Source: an uncultured Parasutterella sp. (GTDB lineage: Bacteria > Pseudomonadota > Gammaproteobacteria > Burkholderiales > Burkholderiaceae_F). Taken from it: a stretch of 52,898 bases of DNA. The translations under genes were made by a program, and so were the position numbers. The DNA is taken from NCBI GenBank assembly GCA_900766055.1, contig CAAFTZ010000078.1:1-52898 (forward strand). The letters run 5' to 3'. Below the pieces are notes generated by a model. It was not told the DNA's origin. It saw nothing but the letters and a program-made list of their open reading frames with translations, and ran no database searches. This document shows positions 33,960-42,032 of this stretch, one piece after another (position 1 is the stretch's first letter; each line of letters opens with the position of its first letter).

Positions 33960-34745
33960 TCAGTGCTCGTGCAGACCTCCGGTCGCCAAAACAGCCATGG
34001 CCACACCGATCAAAATGAAGAATAACTGTACGTAAAAACGTTCCGGTTTTTCCTGGTGCGCAATTTCCGGCATCAGGTCAGACAGTGCAATATAAATAAA
34101 GCTGGCAGCAGCAATGGCAAAAGCGTACGGAACCATCCATTCGACTCGGTCTAAGAGGAAGTAGCCTGCAATACCGCCGAGCATGGAAGTAAGGCCGGAA
34201 ATAACATTCCAAAGAAGCGCCTTCGAGCGCTCAAATCCGGAATGGAGCAAAACCATAAAGTCGCCCACTTCCTGGGGGATCTCATGAGCCAAAATTGCGA
34301 GCGCCGTTACCCAGCCGAGGCCTGAACTCACCATGAATGCGCTGGCAATCAAAATGCCGTCCGTAAAGTTATGGAACGCATCACCGATCAAGATGGCGTT
34401 GCCGGCGCCAGAACTTCTCTTTTGGCTTCCCTTGATGTATTCAGAAATGGTGTGTTCCGGAGGATTCACATGGCTGTGATGCTGATGACTTAAGGCAAAT
34501 TCAAGGCAGAACAGAAATAACACGCTCACAAGCAGCGTCCAGCCCACCGAGACTGCATTCTCATGAATTTCAAATGCCTCGGGAAGTAAATGGGTAAAAG
34601 CCACTGTCAATAACAAACCGGCCGAGATACAGAGCATCTTGCTCATATATCGATCAAGAAACTTAAAGCTGATCAATCCGGCTAAAACAATGGACAGAAC
34701 CGACGATAAAAGAGTCGCCGCAAGAATTTGCAAAAGAGTCGTCAT
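33960..34745 (-). CDS. ZIP-family divalent metal transporter
   Basis: This 261-residue inner-membrane protein has about eight hydrophobic segments and the paired ZIP metal-site motifs HNFTDG (membrane segment 4, about residues 124-129) and HEIPQE (segment 5, about 153-158). A histidine-rich loop (SHQHHSHVNPPEH, about 86-98) precedes segment 4, and the C-terminus ends GGLHEH. It probably imports zinc or a similar cation; the substrate is inferred from the family. It has no close partner: the SDR gene upstream on the same strand ends 62 bases before its start. Confidence 0.94.
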   Translation of the reverse strand: MTTLLQILAATLLSSVLSIVLAGLISFKFLDRYMSKMLCISAGLLLTVAFTHLLPEAFEIHENAVSVGWTLLVSVLFLFCLEFALSHQHHSHVNPPEHTISEYIKGSQKRSSGAGNAILIGDAFHNFTDGILIASAFMVSSGLGWVTALAILAHEIPQEVGDFMVLLHSGFERSKALLWNVISGLTSMLGGIAGYFLLDRVEWMVPYAFAIAAASFIYIALSDLMPEIAHQEKPERFYVQLFFILIGVAMAVLATGGLHEH

Positions 34746-34807
34746 CTCATTCCTTCTTCGAGACGATTAATCTAAAACAATCGGAGAAACAAATTCAAAA
34801 ATGACGG

Positions 34808-35791
34808 TTATTTCGAGCTCGTGTGAGAACCAAGGTAGAAATTCTCGTCCCAAGAGCGTCGGAAGGACTGTTCAACCGAAAGCGGGGGAGTCCAGCCGAG
34901 AACCAGCTGAGCTTTATGAATGTCGGCCACTTGGCTCTGGAAGAAGAACTCTTCCCAAGCCTGACGTCCGATGTAACTGTTAAACAGTCGGACAAGGATC
35001 GGCGGAAATGGCCACAGCAGACACGGCCGATGGTGCGTTTTAGCCAGCAGTTTAAAAATATTGAGGGTCGAAAGATCCTCTCCGTCACTAACTAAGAAAG
35101 TTTCGTTGGCAGCATCCGGGTGCGTCGCGCAGCAAATCAGGAAGTCGACGAGGTTATCGATGCCGACTAAAGAACGGTGGTTTCTCTTGCAGGATCTCAG
35201 CGGAAGCGGCAGACAGTAATCCACCATGATCTTGACCTCGCCGAAGAGATTCTGACAATCCGGCCCGTAAATAAGCGGAGGGCGGACGATCACAATTTCC
35301 ATGCCTGTCTCTTCGCCGACGCGAATCAGTTCTTTTTCTGCTTCCAGGAGCGCTTTGCCGATCGGAGACTTCGGCCGAGGCAAAGAGTCAGCATAGAAAC
35401 GTTTCCCGGGCGGGGTCTCGGGACCGTTCACCTGCAGAGAACTTAGGAAAATGAAACGGCTAATGCCGGCGCGGTGCGCTTCGCGCGCCATGTGAACCGT
35501 CCCCAAGACATTAATTCTGTGCAGTGCAGCTTCGTCGAGCCAGCCCTCGTGACCGCGCATCGAACCGCGGTAAGCGCAATGGATCAGGACGTCGCAGCCT
35601 TTGAAGGCTTCAACGTAATCCGGACTTTCTTCCAGGCTTCCGAGCCGAACCGTCTCAAAGGACTTGGAATTAAGGATCGAACCTCTGCGGGCAGCTGCCC
35701 GCACGGTAAATTCTTTTTTCCGATTCAACAAAGCCAGCACCAAGGCGTTTCCGATATAGCCGTTGGAGCCGGTCACCAAAATCTTTTTCAT
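34808..35791 (-). CDS. NAD(P)-dependent epimerase/dehydratase-like SDR without the canonical Tyr/Lys pair
   Basis: The 327-residue protein is an extended short-chain dehydrogenase/reductase: TGSNGYIGNAL nucleotide motif at residues 7-17, DVLIHCAYRG, NVLGTVHMAREA and FLSSLQVNG. The catalytic YxxxK normally found in a P-x-SPYGxSKxxxE context reads SPIGKALLEAE here, so the tyrosine is Ile and the lysine is Leu. The frame is intact and the C-terminus complete. It may be a non-catalytic nucleotide-binding protein (as in NmrA-like proteins), or use another residue. A role in sugar or lipid modification, common for the family, cannot be claimed. Confidence 0.88.
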   Translation of the reverse strand: MKKILVTGSNGYIGNALVLALLNRKKEFTVRAAARRGSILNSKSFETVRLGSLEESPDYVEAFKGCDVLIHCAYRGSMRGHEGWLDEAALHRINVLGTVHMAREAHRAGISRFIFLSSLQVNGPETPPGKRFYADSLPRPKSPIGKALLEAEKELIRVGEETGMEIVIVRPPLIYGPDCQNLFGEVKIMVDYCLPLPLRSCKRNHRSLVGIDNLVDFLICCATHPDAANETFLVSDGEDLSTLNIFKLLAKTHHRPCLLWPFPPILVRLFNSYIGRQAWEEFFFQSQVADIHKAQLVLGWTPPLSVEQSFRRSWDENFYLGSHTSSK

Positions 35792-35912
35792 ATAAATTTA
35801 ACGCTGCACAACTTCTTTAGTGTAATTCCTTCTTGGCCATTGGTATTAATGATTTTGTCGATTAGCGGGCGAATTCATAACATCAATGTTCTTTTTTTGA
35901 GATATCAGAGAC

Positions 35913-35941
35913 TTCCAGTCTTACGATTAGACTGTTATATT
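35913..35941 (+). promoter_or_regulatory. Possible promoter upstream of the nitroreductase gene
   Basis: TATATT (35936-35941), five of six matches to the -10 consensus, with TTCCAG (35913-35918) at 17 bp. The -35 is weak. Confidence 0.4.
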
Positions 35942-35985
35942 TCCTTGGATTATTCTCAAACTAAAGATTTTTAAAGGACGCGATA

Positions 35986-36642
35986 ATGGATTTCGTAAAG
36001 CTTTCCGAACAGCGTTTTACCGCTAAAAAATTCGATGTCAACAAAAAGATTCCTCGTGATGACGTCAAAAAATTAAAGAAGATTCTTCAGCTCTCTCCTT
36101 CTTCCGTCAACAGCCAGCCCTGGGTCTTCCTTTGGGGGTCTAACGACAATTCAAAAAAACGCGTTCGCCCTGCGATCGCTGACTTCAACTGGAACCGCAT
36201 CGACACTTGCTCTGATTTCGTCGTAATCGCCGTCAGAAAAGGTTTAGACGACAAGTTCCAGCACGTCCTGCTCGACCAGGAAATTAAAGACGGCCGCATT
36301 GCCAACGAAGAAATCGCTAAAGAATGCTTCGAGTCCAGAAAGTTCTTTATTGACCTGCGCGAACGCGTTGGACAGACGCTCAACTGGGAAACGAAACAGG
36401 CCTATATCGCCATGACAACGCTTCTCTACGGAGCCGCCTCCATGGGCATTGACTCCACTCCGATTGAAGGCTTCGACGAAGACAAGATGGACAAACTCCT
36501 CAATCTCGACAATTACGGAGTTCATTCCGTCCTCGTTGTGACGTTGGGTTACGACGCTGAAGACGATCACAACCGTACTCGTCCGAAATCTCGCTTGGAA
36601 CAAAGCAGGATCTTCTTTGATCTAGATAAGTTCCCGGGCTAA
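35986..36642 (+). CDS. Nitroreductase family protein (NfsB-like)
   Basis: The 218-residue protein has the NfsB-type layout: RFTAKKFDVNKKIP at the start with the FMN-phosphate arginine, LSPSSVNSQPWVFLWG (about 38-53), a mobile helical middle, QAYIAMTTLLYGAASMGIDSTPIEGFD (about 138-164) and a C-terminal GYDAEDD..KSRLEQSR segment. Such proteins are FMN-dependent NAD(P)H oxidoreductases for quinones, nitroaromatics or flavins; the physiological substrate is not evident. AAAGGA precedes the ATG. It is monocistronic with a terminator directly after. Confidence 0.93.
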   Translation: MDFVKLSEQRFTAKKFDVNKKIPRDDVKKLKKILQLSPSSVNSQPWVFLWGSNDNSKKRVRPAIADFNWNRIDTCSDFVVIAVRKGLDDKFQHVLLDQEIKDGRIANEEIAKECFESRKFFIDLRERVGQTLNWETKQAYIAMTTLLYGAASMGIDSTPIEGFDEDKMDKLLNLDNYGVHSVLVVTLGYDAEDDHNRTRPKSRLEQSRIFFDLDKFPG

Positions 36643-36662
36643 TATATAGATCAACCGCATGC

Positions 36663-36690
36663 AGCCGCCTTTCGAGGCGGCTTTGTTTTG
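36663..36690 (+). terminator. Terminator after the nitroreductase gene
   Basis: AGCCGCCT-TTCG-AGGCGGCT (36663-36682), a perfect 8 bp stem with a TTCG tetraloop, followed by TTGTTTTG. Confidence 0.85.
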
Positions 36691-36806
36691 TCCGGAAGTG
36701 CGGTTCTCGGACAATTGAGATACGCCGTCATGCTCGTTTTCTCGACTTTCATTGAACACGAGCCTTTTAGATAATTAGTTCACCACTTTCTCCCAAGGAT
36801 TTGAAG

Positions 36807-38630
36807 TTGTTTAAGAAACTCTGGCTTTCTCTATGCGCCGGCGCACTGCTAGCGGTTCATCCGCTTCAGGCGGAGGAGCCTGCACAACTGCGGGAAGTCA
36901 GAGTCGCTTACATTGGGATTCTTCCGTCGGAAACGACTGAACACGCCGTATATCCGACATTTGACTTTCTCAAAAGTCAGCTCGGACATAAATACCGCTT
37001 CAAGCTATTTGATATTTCAAACCACGATTTCTTAGAAGAAATCAATGTCCTGAAGCCTCATTTACTCTTTGCTCCGAGCGAGATTTATCTTCAGCTTGCG
37101 GCGATTCCCCAATTGAACGCTCACGACATTGCTGCTTTGAAGTCGGTTTTCTCTTCTAAGACCAGTGCATCTGTGGGTTCAGTGTTTATTACACGCGCTG
37201 ACCGAAACGACATCAACACCATCGCCGATATGAAGAGCAAACGCGTTGCTGCTGCCAACAACGAAAACTTAAGTGAATGGTGGGCGGCATTAGGCGAGCT
37301 GAAAGAGCGGGGCTATGCTCCGAATCGCTTCTTTGGAGGCGAACGCTTCACAAGAGAACGTCATCTAGGAGCGGTAGAAGAAGTTCTTACCGGATCGAGC
37401 GACGTGGGTATCCTTCCGACTTGCCTTCTTGAGGCTTACGAAGGCGTAGGGTTCGTTGCTCCGGGTTCGCTGAAAGTGATTGAACCTTACGATAATGCCA
37501 AGGACGAGTCACCCTTCTACTGTCGCCGCTCTACTCGTGCACTTTATCCCGGCATTGTGATTTCTTCGCTGGCCAACGCACCTGACGACATCGTCAAAGA
37601 CGTCGTCCGTACACTTTTTACGATGCCGCCCTTCCAAGGCAACGAGTGGGCCGCCGGTTACGATTACACGGAAGTGCTTCGACTGATGAGAGATCTGAAG
37701 TTCGGCATGTATGAGAACCTTAGAGACTACTCTTTAGGTGCACTTCTCCAGCGCTATAAAACCGAGCTGCTGATCCTGCTCACCATCCTGCTCTTTTTAA
37801 TCGGAAACGAACTGCGCGTCCATCATTTGGTCAACAAACGGACGGCAGAGCTCAAAGGTGCACTGGAAGCCAAGAACGCCGCAGAACAAGAGGCCGTCCT
37901 CGGCCGCAAACGGCTCTCGCATATCGAGCGTTCAGGCGTTATTTCGCAGATGTCCAACATCATTGCGCATGAGTTAAAACAGCCCCTAGGCGCACTGCTG
38001 AACTATGCAGCCGTCTTGAAACTGCGACTGAACGACAAAATGGCAGAAGACCCATTAACCAAGACCGTCGTCGAGAACATGGATGCGGAAACCAGACGCA
38101 TTTCCCGTATCGTGGATTCGGTGCGCAAATTTGCAAAAAAAGAGCAGCCTGCACATATCGAATACGATTTAGTTCGAATCGTAGAAAAGGCGATCCGCAC
38201 TTTCCATCAGCAGGAAGAGGCAAAAACAGCAGTTCCCTTCCGAACGGATGTGGCCACAGCGCCGGTTTTAGCCGATCCTCTTTCCTTGGAACTTTTAATT
38301 TTGAATTTAATCCGAAATGCCGCAGCTGCCAGTAAAGAGTCCGGCAGACCCAAACTCGGCGTTTCGTTAGAGCCGGGAGGCAAACGCTGGAAGGTCACCG
38401 TTTGGAATAACGGTCTGGTCCTAAGCGACGAGCAGTTCACACGATTGGAGCACGCCGCTGAGTCCACCAAGCCTGAAGGCCTTGGGTTGGGTCTTTCCAT
38501 TGTGCGTGAGATCGCCGATATGCACTCGGCGTCGCTGCACTTTGAACGCCTGGCAAAAGGCGGCGTACGCGCTGAACTTATGATTGATCGTTTAGCGACC
38601 AAAGATCCGGAGAAAAAAATCAATGAATAA
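36807..38630 (+). CDS. TtrS-like sensor histidine kinase with periplasmic PhnD-type sensor domain
   Basis: The 607-residue protein has a signal peptide (cleavage near HPLQA), a PhnD-like periplasmic binding domain (about 26-310, starting VRVAYIGILPSE), a membrane segment LLILLTILLFLIGNEL (about 325-340), a short coiled coil, a dimerisation helix with phospho-acceptor His388 in IAHELKQPLGALLNY, and an ATPase domain with LLILNLIRNAAAAS (N-box) and GLGLGLSIV (G-box). This layout is that of TtrS, the tetrathionate sensor. Start: TTG at 36807 has AAGGA 7 bases upstream; a TTG two codons earlier is too close. It overlaps the response-regulator gene by 8 bases. The ligand is probably the substrate of the flavoprotein encoded downstream. 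Confidence 0.92.
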   Translation: MFKKLWLSLCAGALLAVHPLQAEEPAQLREVRVAYIGILPSETTEHAVYPTFDFLKSQLGHKYRFKLFDISNHDFLEEINVLKPHLLFAPSEIYLQLAAIPQLNAHDIAALKSVFSSKTSASVGSVFITRADRNDINTIADMKSKRVAAANNENLSEWWAALGELKERGYAPNRFFGGERFTRERHLGAVEEVLTGSSDVGILPTCLLEAYEGVGFVAPGSLKVIEPYDNAKDESPFYCRRSTRALYPGIVISSLANAPDDIVKDVVRTLFTMPPFQGNEWAAGYDYTEVLRLMRDLKFGMYENLRDYSLGALLQRYKTELLILLTILLFLIGNELRVHHLVNKRTAELKGALEAKNAAEQEAVLGRKRLSHIERSGVISQMSNIIAHELKQPLGALLNYAAVLKLRLNDKMAEDPLTKTVVENMDAETRRISRIVDSVRKFAKKEQPAHIEYDLVRIVEKAIRTFHQQEEAKTAVPFRTDVATAPVLADPLSLELLILNLIRNAAAASKESGRPKLGVSLEPGGKRWKVTVWNNGLVLSDEQFTRLEHAAESTKPEGLGLGLSIVREIADMHSASLHFERLAKGGVRAELMIDRLATKDPEKKINE

Positions 38631-39249
38631 AGAACATACCTTGATCCGCCTCGTCGACGACGACGAAAGTTTATTGTTTTCTACCAAGATCCTGCTTGAG
38701 GCCCTCGGCTGGAAAGTGGCTGCTTATAACTCTCCGACGGAATTTTTGGTCCGCGACAACCTCAGTATTCCCGGATGCGCCGTATTAGATGTGCGCATGC
38801 CGCAGATGACCGGGCTTGAAGTGCAGGAAACGCTCATTGAGCGCGGCTTTGCTCATTTCCCGCTGATTTTCCTTTCCGGACACGGCGACATTCAAATGGC
38901 GGTGAACGCCATGAGCAAAGGCGCCCTGACTTTCTTAGAGAAGCCCGTCGATCCGGAGCGGTTGAACCAAGAAGTCACCCGTGCAGTAGAGCTGGGCATC
39001 AGACGAGCGGAAGAAGTCAACGAATTAAATGCATTAAAGCGCCGCTATCGGCAGCTCACCAACCGAGAGAAAGAAGTTCTATCTCTGGTCGCCGAGGGGC
39101 TGACCAATAAAGAAATCGCCGACCGTCTCGAACTCTCTGTGCCCACGATCAAAATGCATCGAAGCCGAGCCTCCGAAAAACTTGCAATGGATTCTGTCGC
39201 CGAAATCACGCGTGCGCTCATCCTGCTTAACGAAGCTACCGCGAAATGA
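38623..39249 (+). CDS. TtrR/FixJ-like response regulator with LuxR-type HTH
   Basis: The 208-residue protein has a receiver domain (LVDDDESLLFSTKILLE with the acidic pair, phospho-acceptor Asp56 in AVLDVRMP, and conserved Lys in FLEKPVD) and a C-terminal LuxR/FixJ helix-turn-helix (LTNREKEVLSLVAEGLTNKEIADRLELSVPTIKMHR). It begins inside the sensor kinase gene (8-base overlap) and its stop overlaps the start of the flavoprotein gene (ATGA), so three proteins are made coupled. It is expected to activate that operon or linked redox genes when the kinase senses its ligand. Confidence 0.95.
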   Translation: MNKEHTLIRLVDDDESLLFSTKILLEALGWKVAAYNSPTEFLVRDNLSIPGCAVLDVRMPQMTGLEVQETLIERGFAHFPLIFLSGHGDIQMAVNAMSKGALTFLEKPVDPERLNQEVTRAVELGIRRAEEVNELNALKRRYRQLTNREKEVLSLVAEGLTNKEIADRLELSVPTIKMHRSRASEKLAMDSVAEITRALILLNEATAK

Positions 39250-40778
39250 TCAGAAGAGAGTTTCTCGCCGGCTTGGCGAGTTTGAGCGCTTTAGCTGCGG
39301 CTCCCGCCATCTCTTTTGCTCAGGCTCCCATGAACCTCGGACAGCAATGGGATGTCATTGTGATCGGCTCTGGCTTAGCGGGTTTGTCTGCCGCTTTGTC
39401 CGCTTCTGAAAACGGTGCTGATCGCATCCTCGTTATTGAAAAGCTTCCCGTACTCGGCGGCCACTCGCGCTTATCTACCGGCTCCTTCTTAGCCGTCTCC
39501 CCGAAACGCCTTGAACCGCTTGGAATTCACACTTCGGTAGACGCAGTCCTGGAAGAAATGATGGAAGTCGGAGGCGGACTCGGCAATAAAGATTTAGCTC
39601 GGCTTTTGCTCTCTGAGAGTGATGAGGCCATGGATTGGCTGGAAACGCACGGCCTGGTTTGGAACCCGGAACCTTATGTCGCCGTCGGCTCTCCCTCGGC
39701 CTACGCTTTCAGAACGATCCAAGGTTTCACCGGTTCTCACTACATATTCAAACTCAATCAGAGAGCACGCGAACGCGGCGTCCGCTTTTTATATGACCAG
39801 CCGGTCACCGACCTTCTTCAGGATCCGGTTTCCGGCAACGTCAACGGTGTCGTTGTTAAAAGCAAAAACCATGAAGTGATCTACATCCGCGGCAATGCCG
39901 TGGTTATTGCAACCGGCGGATATTCGGCAAACAACGCTTTATGCCGCAAATTCAATTCTGAAATCTCGGCGCTTATGCCCTCGACAGCGAATCCCGGAGG
40001 AAGATATCTTGACGGAGCTTGGGGCGATGCGTTGGAATTTACCAAGCCCTTCCACGCAGCTACGGTTGATTTGGATAAGATTCAAAGGATTTGCTTCCTC
40101 GGCGGACGTCTCGTCGATTACACCGGCGCAGACATCTATCTGAACAAAAACGGTCTTCGGTTTGTCAATGAAGGGGCGTCTCACGGAGACGTGCTTGCCG
40201 AACTCTTGAAGCAGCCTCAAAGAGCAATGTGGGTGATCACTGACTCCCAGTCCAAAAAAGGTTTGTCTCTTGAGAACAAACTCGCCGACGGGGCGGTTAA
40301 AAAATTTGATTCCCTTCGTCAAGCCGCTGCCTTCATCGGCTGTCCGGCAGAGACTCTGGAAGAAACCGTTACCAGATACAACGACTTTGTTCTCAAAGGC
40401 GAGGATAAGGATTTCGGCAAGAAAGTTATGCTGCAGACCATCAGTTATCCGCCTTTTTACGTCGGACAAGAACGAGTGGGTGTGCATTATTGCTGCGGCG
40501 GACTCAAGTTCAATGAAAAAGCTCAAGTCTTAAATACCTCCGATGAACCCATTGCCGGCCTTTATGTTGCAGGCGAAGCTTCCGGCGGAGTTCACGGCAA
40601 GGATCGATTAGGCGGTATCGGCTTAACCGATGCCGTGGTATTCGGCAGAATTGCGGGAAGAGAAGCGGCTCTGCTTGAAAGAGCGTCCGAGCATACTGAA
40701 CTCCGCTATGTCCCTCCGAGAAGCCACAGCGTTCAAGAGCTTGATGCTTCTGCGGATTTTGAGCCGACGAGCGATTAA
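39246..40778 (+). CDS. Tat-exported FAD-dependent oxidoreductase, fumarate-reductase/flavocytochrome c type (flavoprotein 2)
   Basis: The 510-residue protein opens MIRREFLAG, a twin-arginine signal with cleavage near SFA-QA (about 26). FAD motif GSGLAG is at 41-46 and the C-terminal FAD motif at LYVAGEASGGVHG. Arg305 (GLRFVNE) and Arg454 (GKDRLGG) match catalytic and substrate arginines of fumarate reductases, but the active-site His of HTMGG is replaced: the segment reads HYCCGG (414-419), putting Tyr415 at that position. A substrate other than fumarate is likely. No heme domain. The start overlaps the response-regulator stop by 4 bases (ATGA). The coupling to a sensor suggests the sensor's ligand is the substrate. 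Confidence 0.93.
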   Translation: MIRREFLAGLASLSALAAAPAISFAQAPMNLGQQWDVIVIGSGLAGLSAALSASENGADRILVIEKLPVLGGHSRLSTGSFLAVSPKRLEPLGIHTSVDAVLEEMMEVGGGLGNKDLARLLLSESDEAMDWLETHGLVWNPEPYVAVGSPSAYAFRTIQGFTGSHYIFKLNQRARERGVRFLYDQPVTDLLQDPVSGNVNGVVVKSKNHEVIYIRGNAVVIATGGYSANNALCRKFNSEISALMPSTANPGGRYLDGAWGDALEFTKPFHAATVDLDKIQRICFLGGRLVDYTGADIYLNKNGLRFVNEGASHGDVLAELLKQPQRAMWVITDSQSKKGLSLENKLADGAVKKFDSLRQAAAFIGCPAETLEETVTRYNDFVLKGEDKDFGKKVMLQTISYPPFYVGQERVGVHYCCGGLKFNEKAQVLNTSDEPIAGLYVAGEASGGVHGKDRLGGIGLTDAVVFGRIAGREAALLERASEHTELRYVPPRSHSVQELDASADFEPTSD

Positions 40779-40834
40779 GTCCACTTTGGCTGTTTGTTCT
40801 AAACTAGTACCCAACTCTAATAACTGGTTGAGCT

Positions 40835-41548
40835 ATGAATCCGGACAAGGAAGAACCCGTCTTCGGCGCAGTCGTCGTCGCAGCGGGAGTCGGTTCAAGA
40901 ATGGGCACCGGCAGCCCGAAACAATATGAACTTATCGGCAGCAAAACGATGCTGGAACGCTCGGTTCAAGTACTCCTCGACGAGCCTCGCATTAAAGAGC
41001 TCGTGGTCGTCATTTCACCAGCCGACATAATCGGTCAGAGACTTGTATTTGAAGATCCCCGCGTCCGCATCGCACGTGTAGGAGGACAGACACGGGCCGA
41101 CAGCGTTAAAAACGGCATCTTGTTTTCTAACCTGAAGTCTTCGGACTGGGTGTTAGTCCATGATGCGGCCCGTCCCTGCCTGCTGACATCCGATGTCACC
41201 AAGCTGATGGATTACTGCCAAAGACATCAGGAAAGCGCCATACTTGCCGTTCCGGTCAATGACACTCTTAAAAAAGAAGGCGAAAACGGCACAATCGCCT
41301 GCACCGTGAGTCGAGACGGTTTGTGGGCTGCTCAGACCCCGCAGTGTTTCCCAGTCGGCGAATTAACCCGCGCCATGAATGAAGCAGGATCGGCCGTCAC
41401 GGACGAGGCAAGCGCCATGGAATTTGTCGGAAAGCATCCGGCGCTGGTCGAGGGCACTCCGACCAATATTAAAGTCACGCGCCCGATGGACCTCTGGCTC
41501 GCACGAGCCATCTTTTTAGCTCGAAAAGAAAAGGAAAATAATGAGTAA
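40835..41548 (+). CDS. ispD: 2-C-methyl-D-erythritol 4-phosphate cytidylyltransferase
   Basis: IspD makes CDP-methylerythritol, the third step of the MEP pathway. The 237-residue protein has the nucleotidyltransferase motif VVAAGVGSRMGTGSPKQY (about 10-27), VLVHDAARPCL and AVPVNDTLKK, ending in a Rossmann-like C-terminus with TPTNIKVTRPMDL. The start overlaps nothing; the flavoprotein stop is 56 bases upstream. ispF starts 8 bases before the ispD stop, so the pair is translationally coupled, as in many bacteria. Confidence 0.97.
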   Translation: MNPDKEEPVFGAVVVAAGVGSRMGTGSPKQYELIGSKTMLERSVQVLLDEPRIKELVVVISPADIIGQRLVFEDPRVRIARVGGQTRADSVKNGILFSNLKSSDWVLVHDAARPCLLTSDVTKLMDYCQRHQESAILAVPVNDTLKKEGENGTIACTVSRDGLWAAQTPQCFPVGELTRAMNEAGSAVTDEASAMEFVGKHPALVEGTPTNIKVTRPMDLWLARAIFLARKEKENNE

Positions 41549-42032
41549 CTGCAAAATCAGAGTCGGCCAGGGTTATGACGTTCACCGTTTAGTCGAAGGA
41601 CGTCCGTTGATTTTAGGCGGCGTTCAGATTCCGCATTCTCTAGGCTTGGACGGACACTCCGATGCCGATGTCCTGCTGCATGCCGTCACCGATGCTTTGT
41701 TCGGGGCTGCTGCCATGGGCGACATCGGCAGGCACTTTCCGGACACCGACCCGGCTTATAAGGGCGCCGACAGTGCAATTCTGCTTTCCGAAGCGCTGAA
41801 AAAAGTTTGGGATAAAGGCTGGAAACCGGTGAATGTAGACTGCACAATCATTGCTCAGAAACCGAAGCTTGCCCCTTTCATGGACCAGATCAACGCCTCT
41901 TTGGCTGCTATTTTGCAGCTTCCCGTCGACTGCGTGAACGTCAAAGCCAAGACCAACGAAAAGCTCGGCTTTGAGGGAAAAGAAGAAGGGATTGTGGCTC
42001 AAGCGGTCATCCTGCTTGAGGCCCGAGCTTAA
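41541..42032 (+). CDS. ispF: 2-C-methyl-D-erythritol 2,4-cyclodiphosphate synthase
   Basis: IspF cyclises CDP-ME 2-phosphate to MEcPP in the MEP pathway. The 163-residue protein has the metal-binding Asp13 and His15 in GYDVHRL, the third ligand in LDGHSDADVLLHAVTDALFGAAAMGDIG, and the DTDPAYKGADS segment. AAAAGGAAA precedes the ATG inside ispD. The stop shares bases with that of the convergent envZ-type gene (stops overlap by 4 bases), leaving no room for a terminator between them. Confidence 0.98.
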   Translation: MSNCKIRVGQGYDVHRLVEGRPLILGGVQIPHSLGLDGHSDADVLLHAVTDALFGAAAMGDIGRHFPDTDPAYKGADSAILLSEALKKVWDKGWKPVNVDCTIIAQKPKLAPFMDQINASLAAILQLPVDCVNVKAKTNEKLGFEGKEEGIVAQAVILLEARA

